Position numbers and translations under genes: made by a program. This document shows, piece after piece, positions 25,010 through 33,447 of a stretch of 64,000 nucleotides of DNA (position 1 is the first letter of the stretch; the number at the start of each line of letters is the position of its first letter). The stretch comes from Flavobacterium soyae. GTDB taxonomy: Bacteria > Bacteroidota > Bacteroidia > Flavobacteriales > Flavobacteriaceae. The notes beneath the pieces were generated by a model, which was given only the letters and a program-made list of their open reading frames with translations, had not been told where the DNA came from and searched no databases. The stretch lies in NCBI RefSeq assembly GCF_021245985.1, contig NZ_JAJQXA010000010.1, forward strand, positions 62,001 to 126,000, read 5' to 3'.

Positions 25010-26809
25010 TTAATTTTCTTTTGGATGATAAAATTCGACAATTTTTTTGGCTTTTGATACGCCGACAACCTCTGATATTTCTTTTTCAGATGCTAATTTC
25101 AATCTTTTAACACTTTTGAAATGTTGTATTAACGTAAGCATTGTTTTTTCGCCAATTCCCGGAATACTTTCTACCGAAGAATTAAGTGCAGCTTTGCTTC
25201 GTTTGTCACGATGAAATGTGATCCCGAATCGATGCGCTTCATTTCGTAATTGTTGAATTACTTTTAATGTTTCTGATTTTTTGTCGAGATATAACGGAAT
25301 CGAATCGCCCGGATAAAAAAGTTCTTCGAGACGTTTCGCAATCCCTATAATCGCAATTTTACCACGTAAACCTAATTCGTCAATACTTTTTAAAGCTGCG
25401 GATAATTGTCCTTTTCCACCGTCAATGATTATTAATTGTGGTAAAGGCTCATTTTCATCTAATAATCTTTTGTAACGGCGATACACAATTTCGGTCATTG
25501 AAGCAAAATCGTCAGGCCCTTCAACCGTTTTTACATTAAAATGGCGGTAATCTTTTTTGCTGGCTTTTCCGTCTTTAAAAACTACACAGGCTGCAACAGG
25601 ATTTGTACCCTGAATATTCGAGTTGTCAAAACATTCAATATGTCGAGGCTCAACCGGAAGACGTAAATCTTTCTGCATCTGCGCCATAATTCTATTAACG
25701 TGACGATCAGGATCTACAATTTGCAATTGTTTCAACTGCTCGATTCGGTAGAATTTTGCATTTCGAATCGATAAATCCAGAATCTGTTTTTTATCTCCAA
25801 GCTGCGGAACGGTTACTTTTATTTTTTCGCCCAAATCAATTTCAAACGGAACAATGATTTCCTTTGATAATAATTGAAAACGCTCCCTAAGTTCGATAAT
25901 CGCCAGTTCTAATAATTCTTCGTCGCTTTCGTCCAGTTTTTTCTTGATTTCTAAAGTGTGCGAACGAATAATCGAACCGTGAGAAATTTGTAAAAAGTTG
26001 ACATAAGCTGCGCTTTCATCTGAAACAATTGAAAAAACATCAATATTCGTAATCTTCGGATTTACAATCGTTGACCTTGACTGATAATTCTCCAGTATTT
26101 CTATTTTTTCTTTGATTTTCTGCGCTTCTTCAAAATGAAGATCTTGTGCATATTGAACCATTAATCGCTTAAAATCTTTCATGCTTTCCTTAAAGTTTCC
26201 TTTTAGGATTTCGCGGATCGCATCAATCTGTCTTTGGTAATCTTCCAGAGATTCTAAACCTTCGCAGGGACCTTTGCAATTGCCAATATGATATTCCAGA
26301 CAAACCTTGAATTTGCCCGAATCGATATTTGATTTGCTTAAATCGTAATTGCAGGTTCTTAACGGGTACAATTCTTTTATTAAATCCAGAATCGTATAAA
26401 CCATTTTAAAATTGGTATACGGGCCAAAATATTCAGATCCGTCTTTTACCATTCTTCGGGTTAGGAATATTCTCGAAAATGGTTCTTTTTTAATACAGAT
26501 CCAGGGATAACTTTTATCATCGCGCAGCAAAACATTATATCTTGGCTGTAATGTTTTGATTAAATTGTTTTCTAATAAAAGCGCATCGGTTTCTGTGGGA
26601 ACTACAATGTGTTTTATCGTTACAATTTTTCGAACTAAAACATTTGTTTTGGCCGTATCGTGAATTTTATTGAAATAGGAAGAAACCCTTTTTTTTAAAT
26701 TTTTGGCTTTACCTACATATAAAATTTTCCCATCTTTATCGTAATATTGATACACACCGGGATTATCCGGCAAGGTGAGAATTTGTAGATCTAAGGACGG
26801 TTTTGACAT
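25010..26809 (-). CDS. uvrC: Excinuclease ABC subunit C
   Basis: UvrC makes the two incisions of nucleotide excision repair. The 599-residue protein has an N-terminal GIY-YIG nuclease domain (PGVYQYYDKDGKILYVGKAK), a UVR motif (HFEEAQKIKEKIEILENY), the RNase H-like domain (IECFDNSNIQGTNPVAA and IIDGGKGQLSAA) and C-terminal tandem HhH motifs (SIPGIGEKTML, VVGVSKAKKIVEF). All parts are intact. A minus-strand TAAATTTG at 26892-26899 may be its -7 box. Confidence 0.97.
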   Translation of the reverse strand: MSKPSLDLQILTLPDNPGVYQYYDKDGKILYVGKAKNLKKRVSSYFNKIHDTAKTNVLVRKIVTIKHIVVPTETDALLLENNLIKTLQPRYNVLLRDDKSYPWICIKKEPFSRIFLTRRMVKDGSEYFGPYTNFKMVYTILDLIKELYPLRTCNYDLSKSNIDSGKFKVCLEYHIGNCKGPCEGLESLEDYQRQIDAIREILKGNFKESMKDFKRLMVQYAQDLHFEEAQKIKEKIEILENYQSRSTIVNPKITNIDVFSIVSDESAAYVNFLQISHGSIIRSHTLEIKKKLDESDEELLELAIIELRERFQLLSKEIIVPFEIDLGEKIKVTVPQLGDKKQILDLSIRNAKFYRIEQLKQLQIVDPDRHVNRIMAQMQKDLRLPVEPRHIECFDNSNIQGTNPVAACVVFKDGKASKKDYRHFNVKTVEGPDDFASMTEIVYRRYKRLLDENEPLPQLIIIDGGKGQLSAALKSIDELGLRGKIAIIGIAKRLEELFYPGDSIPLYLDKKSETLKVIQQLRNEAHRFGITFHRDKRSKAALNSSVESIPGIGEKTMLTLIQHFKSVKRLKLASEKEISEVVGVSKAKKIVEFYHPKEN

Positions 26810-26891
26810 TCTGTTTTATTTCTGAAGATAGTTGAAAGCGATTTCAAAAACCATTCTAGTTCCTGAAAAAAGCTTAACAGTGATTTAGTTT

Positions 26892-26899
26892 CAAATTTA
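26892..26899 (-). promoter_or_regulatory. -7 box of uvrC
   Basis: TAAATTTG on the minus strand, about 82 nt upstream of the uvrC ATG, in the 135-nt gap to the divergent aspartoacylase-like gene. Confidence 0.4.
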
Positions 26900-26944
26900 C
26901 GAAATCAAAAGAATAATTTCTATATTTAGATTTTATAATTCTAC

Positions 26945-27925
26945 ATGAAAAATAGTAAGCCCCTTGTTATTTTTGGCGAATCGATTTTGCCGGGAGAACA
27001 TAAAACCATAAACGTCGAAATAGCGCGATTACATACTACAACAAAACTTAATATTCCTGTAATTGTCCGTCGTTCCAAGCATGAAGGTCCGGTTGTTTTA
27101 TTTTCGGCAGGAATTCACGGTGATGAAATTAACGGAGTAGAAGTGGTTCGACAAATCATCAGCAAAAAAATAAACCGTCCTGATAGAGGAACCATTATTT
27201 GTATTCCCATTATCAATATGTACGGTTTTGTGAATAAATCTCGTGAGTTTCCTGACGGACGTGATTTAAACCGGGTTTTTCCGGGAAGTAAAAAAGGTTC
27301 TTTGGCAAGCCGATTTGCGTATCATATCGTAGAGCAGATTTTACCAATTATTGATTACGCTGTTGATTTTCACGCCGGCGGTGCCAGTCGTTTTAATGCT
27401 CCGCAAATTAGAATCACAGAAAATAATCCGGAATTAAAAATTCTTGCCGATGTTTTTAATGCGCCGTTTACTTTATATTCTAAAAATATTGGCGGTTCTT
27501 TTAGAAATACATGTGAAAAAGCCAATGTAAAAATGCTGCTTTTTGAAGGTGGAAAATCACTCGATATAAATGATGCCATTGCCAATGAAGGAATTATGGG
27601 CGTAAAGCGTTTATTGCATTATTTGAATATGCTCGACCCAAAACATATTGTTGAAGAAGCCGAAGAACTTTCAATTTATATTAAATATTCGGTTTGGCTG
27701 CGTGCGAAATGTTCTGGTTTGCTTCATGATTATAATATGGTGGGAAGATTTGTTACCAAAGGAACTATCTTAGCCATTATTACAGATCCGTTTGGAAAGT
27801 TTGAACAAAAAGTTAAAGCGCCGCACGACGGGTATGTTATTAATGCCAATCATTCGCCAATTGTTTACGAAGGCGATGCGATTTATCATATATCTAAAAA
27901 TTCTCCTGTAAATGTCGACGAGTAA
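26945..27925 (+). CDS. Succinylglutamate desuccinylase/aspartoacylase family protein
   Basis: A 326-residue zinc carboxypeptidase-like protein. The zinc motif is FSAGIHGDEINGVEV (HxxE), the substrate Arg/Asn region is GRDLNRVFPG, and the third ligand lies in VDFHAGGASRF. A C-terminal domain of about 70 residues (KGTILAIITDPFG and KAPHDGYVI) looks like a biotinyl/lipoyl-type sandwich hybrid, as in AstE-like proteins of unknown substrate. No arginine succinyltransferase genes are nearby, so AstE function is not supported. Its end overlaps the next gene by 14 nt. Confidence 0.9.
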   Translation: MKNSKPLVIFGESILPGEHKTINVEIARLHTTTKLNIPVIVRRSKHEGPVVLFSAGIHGDEINGVEVVRQIISKKINRPDRGTIICIPIINMYGFVNKSREFPDGRDLNRVFPGSKKGSLASRFAYHIVEQILPIIDYAVDFHAGGASRFNAPQIRITENNPELKILADVFNAPFTLYSKNIGGSFRNTCEKANVKMLLFEGGKSLDINDAIANEGIMGVKRLLHYLNMLDPKHIVEEAEELSIYIKYSVWLRAKCSGLLHDYNMVGRFVTKGTILAIITDPFGKFEQKVKAPHDGYVINANHSPIVYEGDAIYHISKNSPVNVDE

Positions 27926-28484
27926 AAAAGAATTAAGACTTGAGTATAAAAATCTTCGAAAAAAACTTTCTGAAAGTGATATCGAAGGAAAAAGTCTGGC
28001 TATTGCCAATAATTTAATTCAATTGCCCATTTGGGATAAAACCTATTATCATGTTTTTTTGCCCATTACAGAGCAAAAGGAAGTTGATACCGAGTTTATT
28101 CTGCATTTGCTTTCCGGAAAAGATAAAGAAATCGTGATTTCTAAAAGCGATTTTGAAACCAGAGAAATGACGCATTTTTTATTGACGGATAATACCAAAA
28201 TCAAAAAAAACGAATATAATATTCCTGAACCCGTAAACGGACTTCCTGTTCCAACTCAAAATATTGAGGTTGTTTTTGTACCGCTTTTGGCTTTTGATGT
28301 TTTTGGAAATAGAATTGGTTACGGAAAAGGTTTTTATGATAAATTTTTAGCAGATTGCAAATCCGAAACCATCAAGATCGGTCTTTCATTCTTCGAATCC
28401 GTAAATCAAATCGATGACGTTTTTGAATCTGATATAAAATTGGATTATTGTGTTACGCCTGAGAAGGTTTATAATTTTCAATAA
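27912..28484 (+). CDS. 5-formyltetrahydrofolate cyclo-ligase
   Basis: This enzyme (MTHFS) converts 5-formyl-THF to 5,10-methenyl-THF with ATP. The 190-residue protein has the N-terminal KKELRLEYKNLRKKLSES, the middle VFVPLLAFDVFGNRIGYGKG with the diagnostic GNRIGYGKGFYD, and a C-terminal LDYCVTPEKV. Length is typical. It overlaps the aspartoacylase-like gene by 14 nt, so translation of the two is probably coupled. A terminator lies 300 nt downstream, after a block of repeats. Confidence 0.95.
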   Translation: MSTSKKELRLEYKNLRKKLSESDIEGKSLAIANNLIQLPIWDKTYYHVFLPITEQKEVDTEFILHLLSGKDKEIVISKSDFETREMTHFLLTDNTKIKKNEYNIPEPVNGLPVPTQNIEVVFVPLLAFDVFGNRIGYGKGFYDKFLADCKSETIKIGLSFFESVNQIDDVFESDIKLDYCVTPEKVYNFQ

Positions 28485-28528
28485 ATTTTCCAATATATAT
28501 TTTCACAATCAAAATCGACCCGGCAAAT

Positions 28529-28740
28529 CGTAGAGAAGCACAGTAGTGCGTCTCCGCAACGTTTGTCGACAAAGATCTTTATATTAATATTAAGTCAAAT
28601 TTCAAAAAGTAACAGTGTATCACAATGTTTGTCGATATGCTGGACGTAGACGCACTGCTGTGCGTCTCTACAATATGCTGGGGTCACACATGGATATTTC
28701 GACAATCAAAATCGTAGAGGCGCACAGCAGTGCGTCTACA
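28529..28740. repeat. REP-type palindrome cluster (three copies)
   Basis: The unit resembles GTAGAGACGCACAGCAGTGC followed by GTCTAC. Copies lie at 28529-28555, 28645-28671 (inverted) and 28713-28739. Copies 1 and 3 also share flanks: ACAATCAAAATCG on the left, and CAACGTT..TCGACAAAGA on the right, so the real unit is about 60 nt. Single copies occur at 41900-41929 and 43223-43249. Confidence 0.8.
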
Positions 28741-28787
28741 CAACGTTGATCGACAAAGAATTTTGATAAATGAAATTCCAAAAAACG

Positions 28788-28830
28788 AAAATCCCAAATT
28801 CCAGATAACAATTGGAATTTGGGATTTTTT
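28788..28830. terminator. Bidirectional intrinsic terminator
   Basis: AAAATCCCAAATTCCA pairs with TGGAATTTGGGATTTT over 16 bp, with a T-run on the plus strand and A residues before it. It serves the cyclo-ligase gene and the convergent Bat operon. Confidence 0.9.
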
Positions 28831-28849
28831 ATTTGAGATTTTTAAAACC

Positions 28850-29596
28850 TTATTTTACTTCTTTAATTGTCGCAGCGTCAATCCAGCCTTCAGTTCCGTC
28901 TGTTAATTCGATTTTTTTCCATTTTCCAACCGTTTCCATAACGTAAACTTTTGCGCCCTCATGAAGCAGAATAATGGCTGCACCAGCTTTTTGTGGTTCG
29001 CTTCTAACTTCGCTTAATTCAGAAAAAACAATTGCCGGGCGATCGTTGTCAAAATGATCTTTTTCAGACATTCCGGCAAAAATGCTTAAAATCAAAGCGA
29101 CTAAAAGAATAAACATTCCAATGAAATAAATTCTTTTTGTAATACTGAGCTGTGAAAAATAGTAGCCAATAAAGCTTAACAAAAACACAAAAGCAATCGC
29201 AACAGAAATCTTAGCCCATTGATTATAATCAAAAATACCGGTAAAGTTCTGGATCAGTTTTGCAAAACCCACTTTTGGAACTTCTTTAATCTCGTCAATC
29301 GTTAGTTTTTTTGCAAATTTTAAGTTGTTTAAAGTCTCAGGATCGTTTGGTTTTAATACCAACGCTTTTTCATAATTGTAAATAGAAGGCGCAACTTTAT
29401 TCAGTTTATAATAACTGTTTGCCAGGTTAAAATACAACTCTGCAGACTGCTGTTTGTTTTCTTTAATAATATCTTCATAAACCTGAACAGCTTCCTGATA
29501 TTCTCCCTTTTGGTATAAAGCATTTCCTTTTTCGAAGCTGCTTTGAGCAAAGAAAACCTGCGAGATTAGTAAAAAGAGATATAATATATTTTTCAT
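28850..29596 (-). CDS. batE: BatE-like TPR/SH3 protein
   Basis: A protein of 248 residues from the ATG at 29594-29596, which starts a signal peptide (MKNILYLFLLISQVFFAQ); an upstream ATG would add eight residues. About residues 20-95 form TPR repeats (ALYQKGEYQEAVQVYEDI, AELYFNLANSYYKLNKV), two TM helices lie near 127-147 and 155-172, and the C-terminus is a bacterial SH3 domain (KVYVMETVGKWKKIELTDG). This is the BatE layout of Bacteroidota, acting at the inner membrane and periplasm. It is the last gene of the operon. Confidence 0.88.
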   Translation of the reverse strand: MKNILYLFLLISQVFFAQSSFEKGNALYQKGEYQEAVQVYEDIIKENKQQSAELYFNLANSYYKLNKVAPSIYNYEKALVLKPNDPETLNNLKFAKKLTIDEIKEVPKVGFAKLIQNFTGIFDYNQWAKISVAIAFVFLLSFIGYYFSQLSITKRIYFIGMFILLVALILSIFAGMSEKDHFDNDRPAIVFSELSEVRSEPQKAGAAIILLHEGAKVYVMETVGKWKKIELTDGTEGWIDAATIKEVK

Positions 29597-29694
29597 TTTC
29601 TTATATAATACGATTTTCAACTTTGCGAACTTAACACAGCATAATCTAAATCAATTTTTCTTAGCTCCCGATAGCTGTCGGGATTGTGTTAAAA

Positions 29695-31452
29695 TTAAAC
29701 GATCTGTTTTTCTAATTCTGAAATAATCAAAACAGCTTTGTCATAATCCTGCTGGATTGAAGCACTTGATGCAGGAGCATAGCGGGCAATTTCACAGTTT
29801 TCGGTCAAATTAATAAAATTCTGAACCGTTTCAGGATTTGAATTTCTTGATAAAAGCAGTTCCTGAATATTGTCTTTACTCATTTCTGAAGTTTCAATAT
29901 GCAGTTTTGCTTTCAGGAAATTATGCATTGCTTTTTCAAGCGCAATATAAAATGCTTCTTTGTTATTAAGCTGTTTTTTAGCCTGCGATAAATATTTCTT
30001 CGCCAGCTTATTGTTCATTCTAATTCTGTTTCCGGTTACATCGCTGTCAATTGCTTCTTTTTTCTTCTTAACCAAAATTATAATTGGAATAATGGCAAAA
30101 GGGAAAAACAATAAGGCATAATACAAATCTGAACCGTAAAAATCATCTTTAGCAATTGTCGCTAAAGTTGTTTTTGGCTTAATATATTTGAATTGTTCAG
30201 TTTTAGTAATTACGTTTTTAGCAGCAGTAGAAGGATTCGCTTCCGCTAAAGTTGGCCCATCTAAAACATCAACCATAATTTCGGGAGAAGTTATTGTTTT
30301 ATAGGAACCTGTACTCAAATCAAAATACGAAAACGTCATTGGTTTAATCGCATATTTTCCTTTGTACTGCGGAATAATAGTGTATTTATCTGAAATTTTT
30401 CCAGACATTCCAGACAATGAAGTGGTTACTTTTTCATCGTGAACGGGATCGTACATTTCTAACGCATTTGGTACAACAGGTTTAGGCAGCGTAAACAATT
30501 TCATGTTTCCTGTTCCGGAAGCACTTACAAGTAAATCCAGGCCTTCGCCGCTTTTTAACGTTGTTCTGGATGGTGTAACTTTAAAACTAAAGTTACCAAC
30601 AGCTCCGGTAAAGCCTTCTGGCTTACCTGATTCAGGAAGTGGTCTTACACTTATTGTTCTGGCTCCTGTGGTTACAACTTTATTGTCTTCAGCAATAATC
30701 ATCTGGCCAAACATATCGCGGCGATTTGTAGGCAATTGCACTCCAATATCTAATGAAAATGGTTCAATTGTTAATCTACCTGATTTTTGCGGGTATAAAA
30801 TGGCTTTCTTTAATATTACATAATGACATCTCTGACCCTGATAACTTCCTTCTTCCATTACCAATCGCGTGATGTCAATATTCTGATTCCAGAAATCATT
30901 GTATTTTGGTTTAGCAATTTCTCTAAATCCGGTAACACCAATCTCATTAAAATACAGTTTGTAAACAACTGTTATTGGTTCATTTACATAAGGAGTTGTT
31001 TTAGAAACCTCTGCAACTAATTGTAATAATTCGTTTCCGGAACCACCTCCGCCTTGTTGTCTGGGATCATTAGGATCTCTTTCCTGTGCAACGGCATTAG
31101 TAACCGTAACTTTTATTGGAGACGTTTTATAAACCTGTCCATTATATTCTATGGCAGCCTGTTTAATAATTACAGTTCCTTTTTTCTCAGGCTGAAGAAT
31201 ATAAGAATATATTTTTTGAAAAGAGCTTCGGCCGTTTACCCAGGACTGGCTTATCTGCTGGCTTGGTCCGGCTACAAGTTTAAATCCTTCAAATGCAGGC
31301 TGGTCAAAATTATCGCCATCGACATTCATGATGAAGTCAATGCGAAGTCTTTCGTTAAGTCCAAGCGTGTTTTTGCTTACTCTGGCTTCAAATTGAACTT
31401 GAGCCATAAGCCCTTGAAAAGTGAGCAGTAATAGAATTAAATATCTTTTCAT
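29695..31452 (-). CDS. batD: BatD-type oxygen tolerance protein
   Basis: A 585-residue BatD family protein. It has a signal peptide (residues 1-18), three beta-rich repeats typical of BatD (first RVSKNTLGLNERLRIDFIMN, second EVSKTTPYVNEPITVVYKLY, third VTPSRTTLKSGEGLDLLVSA), a TM helix at about 440-460 (YALLFFPFAIIPIIILV) and a cytoplasmic helical tail. Bat proteins are linked to oxygen tolerance in Bacteroides and to envelope functions elsewhere; the exact biochemistry is unknown. The gap to batC holds a long palindrome. Confidence 0.9.
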   Translation of the reverse strand: MKRYLILLLLTFQGLMAQVQFEARVSKNTLGLNERLRIDFIMNVDGDNFDQPAFEGFKLVAGPSQQISQSWVNGRSSFQKIYSYILQPEKKGTVIIKQAAIEYNGQVYKTSPIKVTVTNAVAQERDPNDPRQQGGGGSGNELLQLVAEVSKTTPYVNEPITVVYKLYFNEIGVTGFREIAKPKYNDFWNQNIDITRLVMEEGSYQGQRCHYVILKKAILYPQKSGRLTIEPFSLDIGVQLPTNRRDMFGQMIIAEDNKVVTTGARTISVRPLPESGKPEGFTGAVGNFSFKVTPSRTTLKSGEGLDLLVSASGTGNMKLFTLPKPVVPNALEMYDPVHDEKVTTSLSGMSGKISDKYTIIPQYKGKYAIKPMTFSYFDLSTGSYKTITSPEIMVDVLDGPTLAEANPSTAAKNVITKTEQFKYIKPKTTLATIAKDDFYGSDLYYALLFFPFAIIPIIILVKKKKEAIDSDVTGNRIRMNNKLAKKYLSQAKKQLNNKEAFYIALEKAMHNFLKAKLHIETSEMSKDNIQELLLSRNSNPETVQNFINLTENCEIARYAPASSASIQQDYDKAVLIISELEKQIV

Positions 31453-31557
31453 TTAACCGTTTAGTCGTTTATTTGTTTAACCGTTTAATCGTTTAACTAT
31501 TATTTGTTTTAAAAGGAATCAATTAAACAAATAAACGGTTAAACGATTAAACTTATT
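31453..31557. repeat. Intra-operon palindrome between batC and batD
   Basis: CGTTTATTTGTTTAA on the left is exactly complementary to TTAAACAAATAAACG on the right, and CCGTTTAATCGTTTAA pairs with TTAAACGATTAAAC. Together they can fold most of the 105-nt gap into a stem. The wording is unlike other gaps of the operon. Confidence 0.7.
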
Positions 31558-32319
31558 TTACCAGTCTTTCTCTGGTTTTTTAGGATTTGATTTTATTTTT
31601 TGAGCGTTTACTTTATCTTGGATTTTCTTTTCCTCGTTGTTTACAGCATCTAACAAGTTCTGAACACGTTCTTTTGAAATTCCTCCAGGCTGCGGTTTAG
31701 GTTCTCCTTTGTTGTCAGACTTGTCGTCTTTCTTCGGATCATTTTTACCGTCATTTTTATCTTTGTCCTTATCGCCTTTGTCGTCTTTTTTATCCTTATC
31801 CTTATCTTGATTTTTGTCCTTATTCTTGTCTTTATCTTTATTTTTATCCTTATCCTTATTCTTGTCTTTGTTCTTATCGTTGTTTTTAGGAGGATTTTCT
31901 TTTAGTTTTTGTTTCGCGTAAGCGTAGTTGTAACGCGTTTCTTCGTCAGTAGGATCGTTACGTAAAGCTTCTTTATAAGCTTCAACTGCCTGCGTATAAT
32001 CTTTCTCTTTCATAAAAACGTTACCAAGATTATGGTAAGCTTTATGTTTTTCAGGTCTTGTTTTGGCAATTTTTATGGCATTCGCGTAAGCGTATTTTGC
32101 TTCAGAAGCCTGATTTTGTCTGTAAATCGAGTTTCCTAAATTGTAAGAGCCGGCTGCACGTTTTGAAAATTTTGATGCCGAAATTCTGTAATTAGCTTCA
32201 GCATCAGTAAATTTATTCTGCTTATATTCTTCATTGGCATCAGGCAATGTCTTGTCTTTTTCCTGAGCAGAAACTGCAAAAGGAAGCGTTAGTAAAATAT
32301 AAAGAAGTAAATTTTTCAT
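31558..32319 (-). CDS. batC: BatC-type TPR protein with Lys/Asp-rich tail
   Basis: A 253-residue secreted protein. Residues 1-18 are a signal peptide. About 25-140 contain three TPR units (AAGSYNLGNSIYRQNQASEA, HKAYHNLGNVFMKEKDYTQA). About 145-215 are a low-complexity tract of repeated KDKNKDKDKNK type, then DDKGDKDKDKND. The C-terminus (KERVQNLLDAVNNEEKKIQD) is a short helix. BatC TPR proteins partner the VWA proteins encoded just upstream. The charged tract is probably disordered and may vary in length. Confidence 0.88.
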   Translation of the reverse strand: MKNLLLYILLTLPFAVSAQEKDKTLPDANEEYKQNKFTDAEANYRISASKFSKRAAGSYNLGNSIYRQNQASEAKYAYANAIKIAKTRPEKHKAYHNLGNVFMKEKDYTQAVEAYKEALRNDPTDEETRYNYAYAKQKLKENPPKNNDKNKDKNKDKDKNKDKDKNKDKNQDKDKDKKDDKGDKDKDKNDGKNDPKKDDKSDNKGEPKPQPGGISKERVQNLLDAVNNEEKKIQDKVNAQKIKSNPKKPEKDW

Positions 32320-32361
32320 TCTAATTTTTTTATTTTTTGTTCCGAATTTCGAGCGGAATCT

Positions 32362-33396
32362 TTATTTCTTTTCGTTGAATAAATTCAACTCTTTAATCCA
32401 GTTTGTTTTTCTTTCTAAAAGGAAAATATCTGCAAATAAAAGCAGGAACCCAAAACCAATAAACCATTGAAACTGCGATTGAAAATCGGCCATTTGTGTC
32501 GATTCAAATTCAGTTTTCTGAATATTGTTTAAAGCATTTTTAATGTATTCTAAAACCTCTTTGGTATTTCCGCCATATACATAACCGCCTTTTGTTGCTT
32601 TTGCAATAGCTTTTAATCCTTCCTGATTCAGTTTTGTAATAACAGTTTGTCCGTTTTGATCTTTTTGGTAATTTTTTACTATACCATTTTCTCTTAACGG
32701 AATTGTTGCGCCTCTTTCTGTTCCAACACCAATTGTGATAATTTTCATTCCAAGTTTATTGGCTTCTTCCGCTGCTGCTGCAGCTCCTTCAGAGTGGTCT
32801 TCTCCATCAGAAATTAAGATTATAAGTTTGCTTGTTTTGCTTTTTTCATCAAAATATTTAGCAGATAATCTAATCGCTTCATCAAGAGAAGTTCCTTGTG
32901 ACGAAACCATGTCAGGACTCATGCTCTGCAGGAACATTTTTGCAACACTGTAATCAGATGTAATTGGCAATACCGGAAATGCACTTCCCGCATAAGCCAC
33001 AATACCAATTCGGTCGCTTCCTAATGAGTTTATAATCTGCGAAACTAATTGTTTACTTTTATCTAAACGACTTGGTGCCACATCTTCGGCAAGCATACTT
33101 TTAGAAACGTCAACAGCAAAAACGATATCAATACCTTCACGTTTTACGGTTTCCATTTTTGTTCCAATTTTCGGATTTACCAAACCGATAATTAAACACG
33201 CCAACGCCAAAAGCAAAATCGATAATTTTAAAACAGGTTTAAAAACAGATCGGTCCGGACTCAGTTTTCGTACCATGTCTAAATCACCAAATTCCCGCTG
33301 TTTTTTTCTTTTCCAATACATGTTGAAAAGGAAAATACACACCACAATTGGGAGTAATAGTAAGAGATATAAATATTTTTTTTCGTCTAATTCCAT
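32362..33396 (-). CDS. batB: BatB-type VWA domain membrane protein
   Basis: A 344-residue inner-membrane protein: TM helices at about 8-26 and 53-73, a von Willebrand A domain at about 88-285, and a C-terminal TM at about 310-330. The MIDAS motif is FAVDVSKSML (DxSxS), with the later Thr in SSQGTSLDEA and Asp in ILISDGEDHSEG. It pairs with BatA, encoded 51 nt upstream. The two probably form a metal-dependent complex controlled by the MoxR ATPase. Confidence 0.92.
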   Translation of the reverse strand: MELDEKKYLYLLLLLPIVVCIFLFNMYWKRKKQREFGDLDMVRKLSPDRSVFKPVLKLSILLLALACLIIGLVNPKIGTKMETVKREGIDIVFAVDVSKSMLAEDVAPSRLDKSKQLVSQIINSLGSDRIGIVAYAGSAFPVLPITSDYSVAKMFLQSMSPDMVSSQGTSLDEAIRLSAKYFDEKSKTSKLIILISDGEDHSEGAAAAAEEANKLGMKIITIGVGTERGATIPLRENGIVKNYQKDQNGQTVITKLNQEGLKAIAKATKGGYVYGGNTKEVLEYIKNALNNIQKTEFESTQMADFQSQFQWFIGFGFLLLFADIFLLERKTNWIKELNLFNEKK

Positions 33397-33447
33397 TTTA
33401 AATTTTAGATTTCTGAATTTAGATTTTAGATTTTTTTAAATCCAAAA

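Larger units (their letters stand above)
28485..28849. other. Gene-free convergent gap with REP cluster
   Basis: This 365-nt gap between convergent genes contains three copies of a GCAC-N-GTGC palindrome with shared flanks, and a bidirectional terminator at its right end. No open frame of interest is present. Confidence 0.75.

Noticed and set aside
28529..28740. Possible CRISPR array
   Set aside because: The three repeats are palindromes in mixed orientation with unequal spacing, and there are no cas genes.
31700..31890. Frameshift or assembly error in the batC Lys/Asp tract
   Set aside because: The frame stays open through the tract and resumes a normal C-terminal helix, so it is a genuine low-complexity linker.
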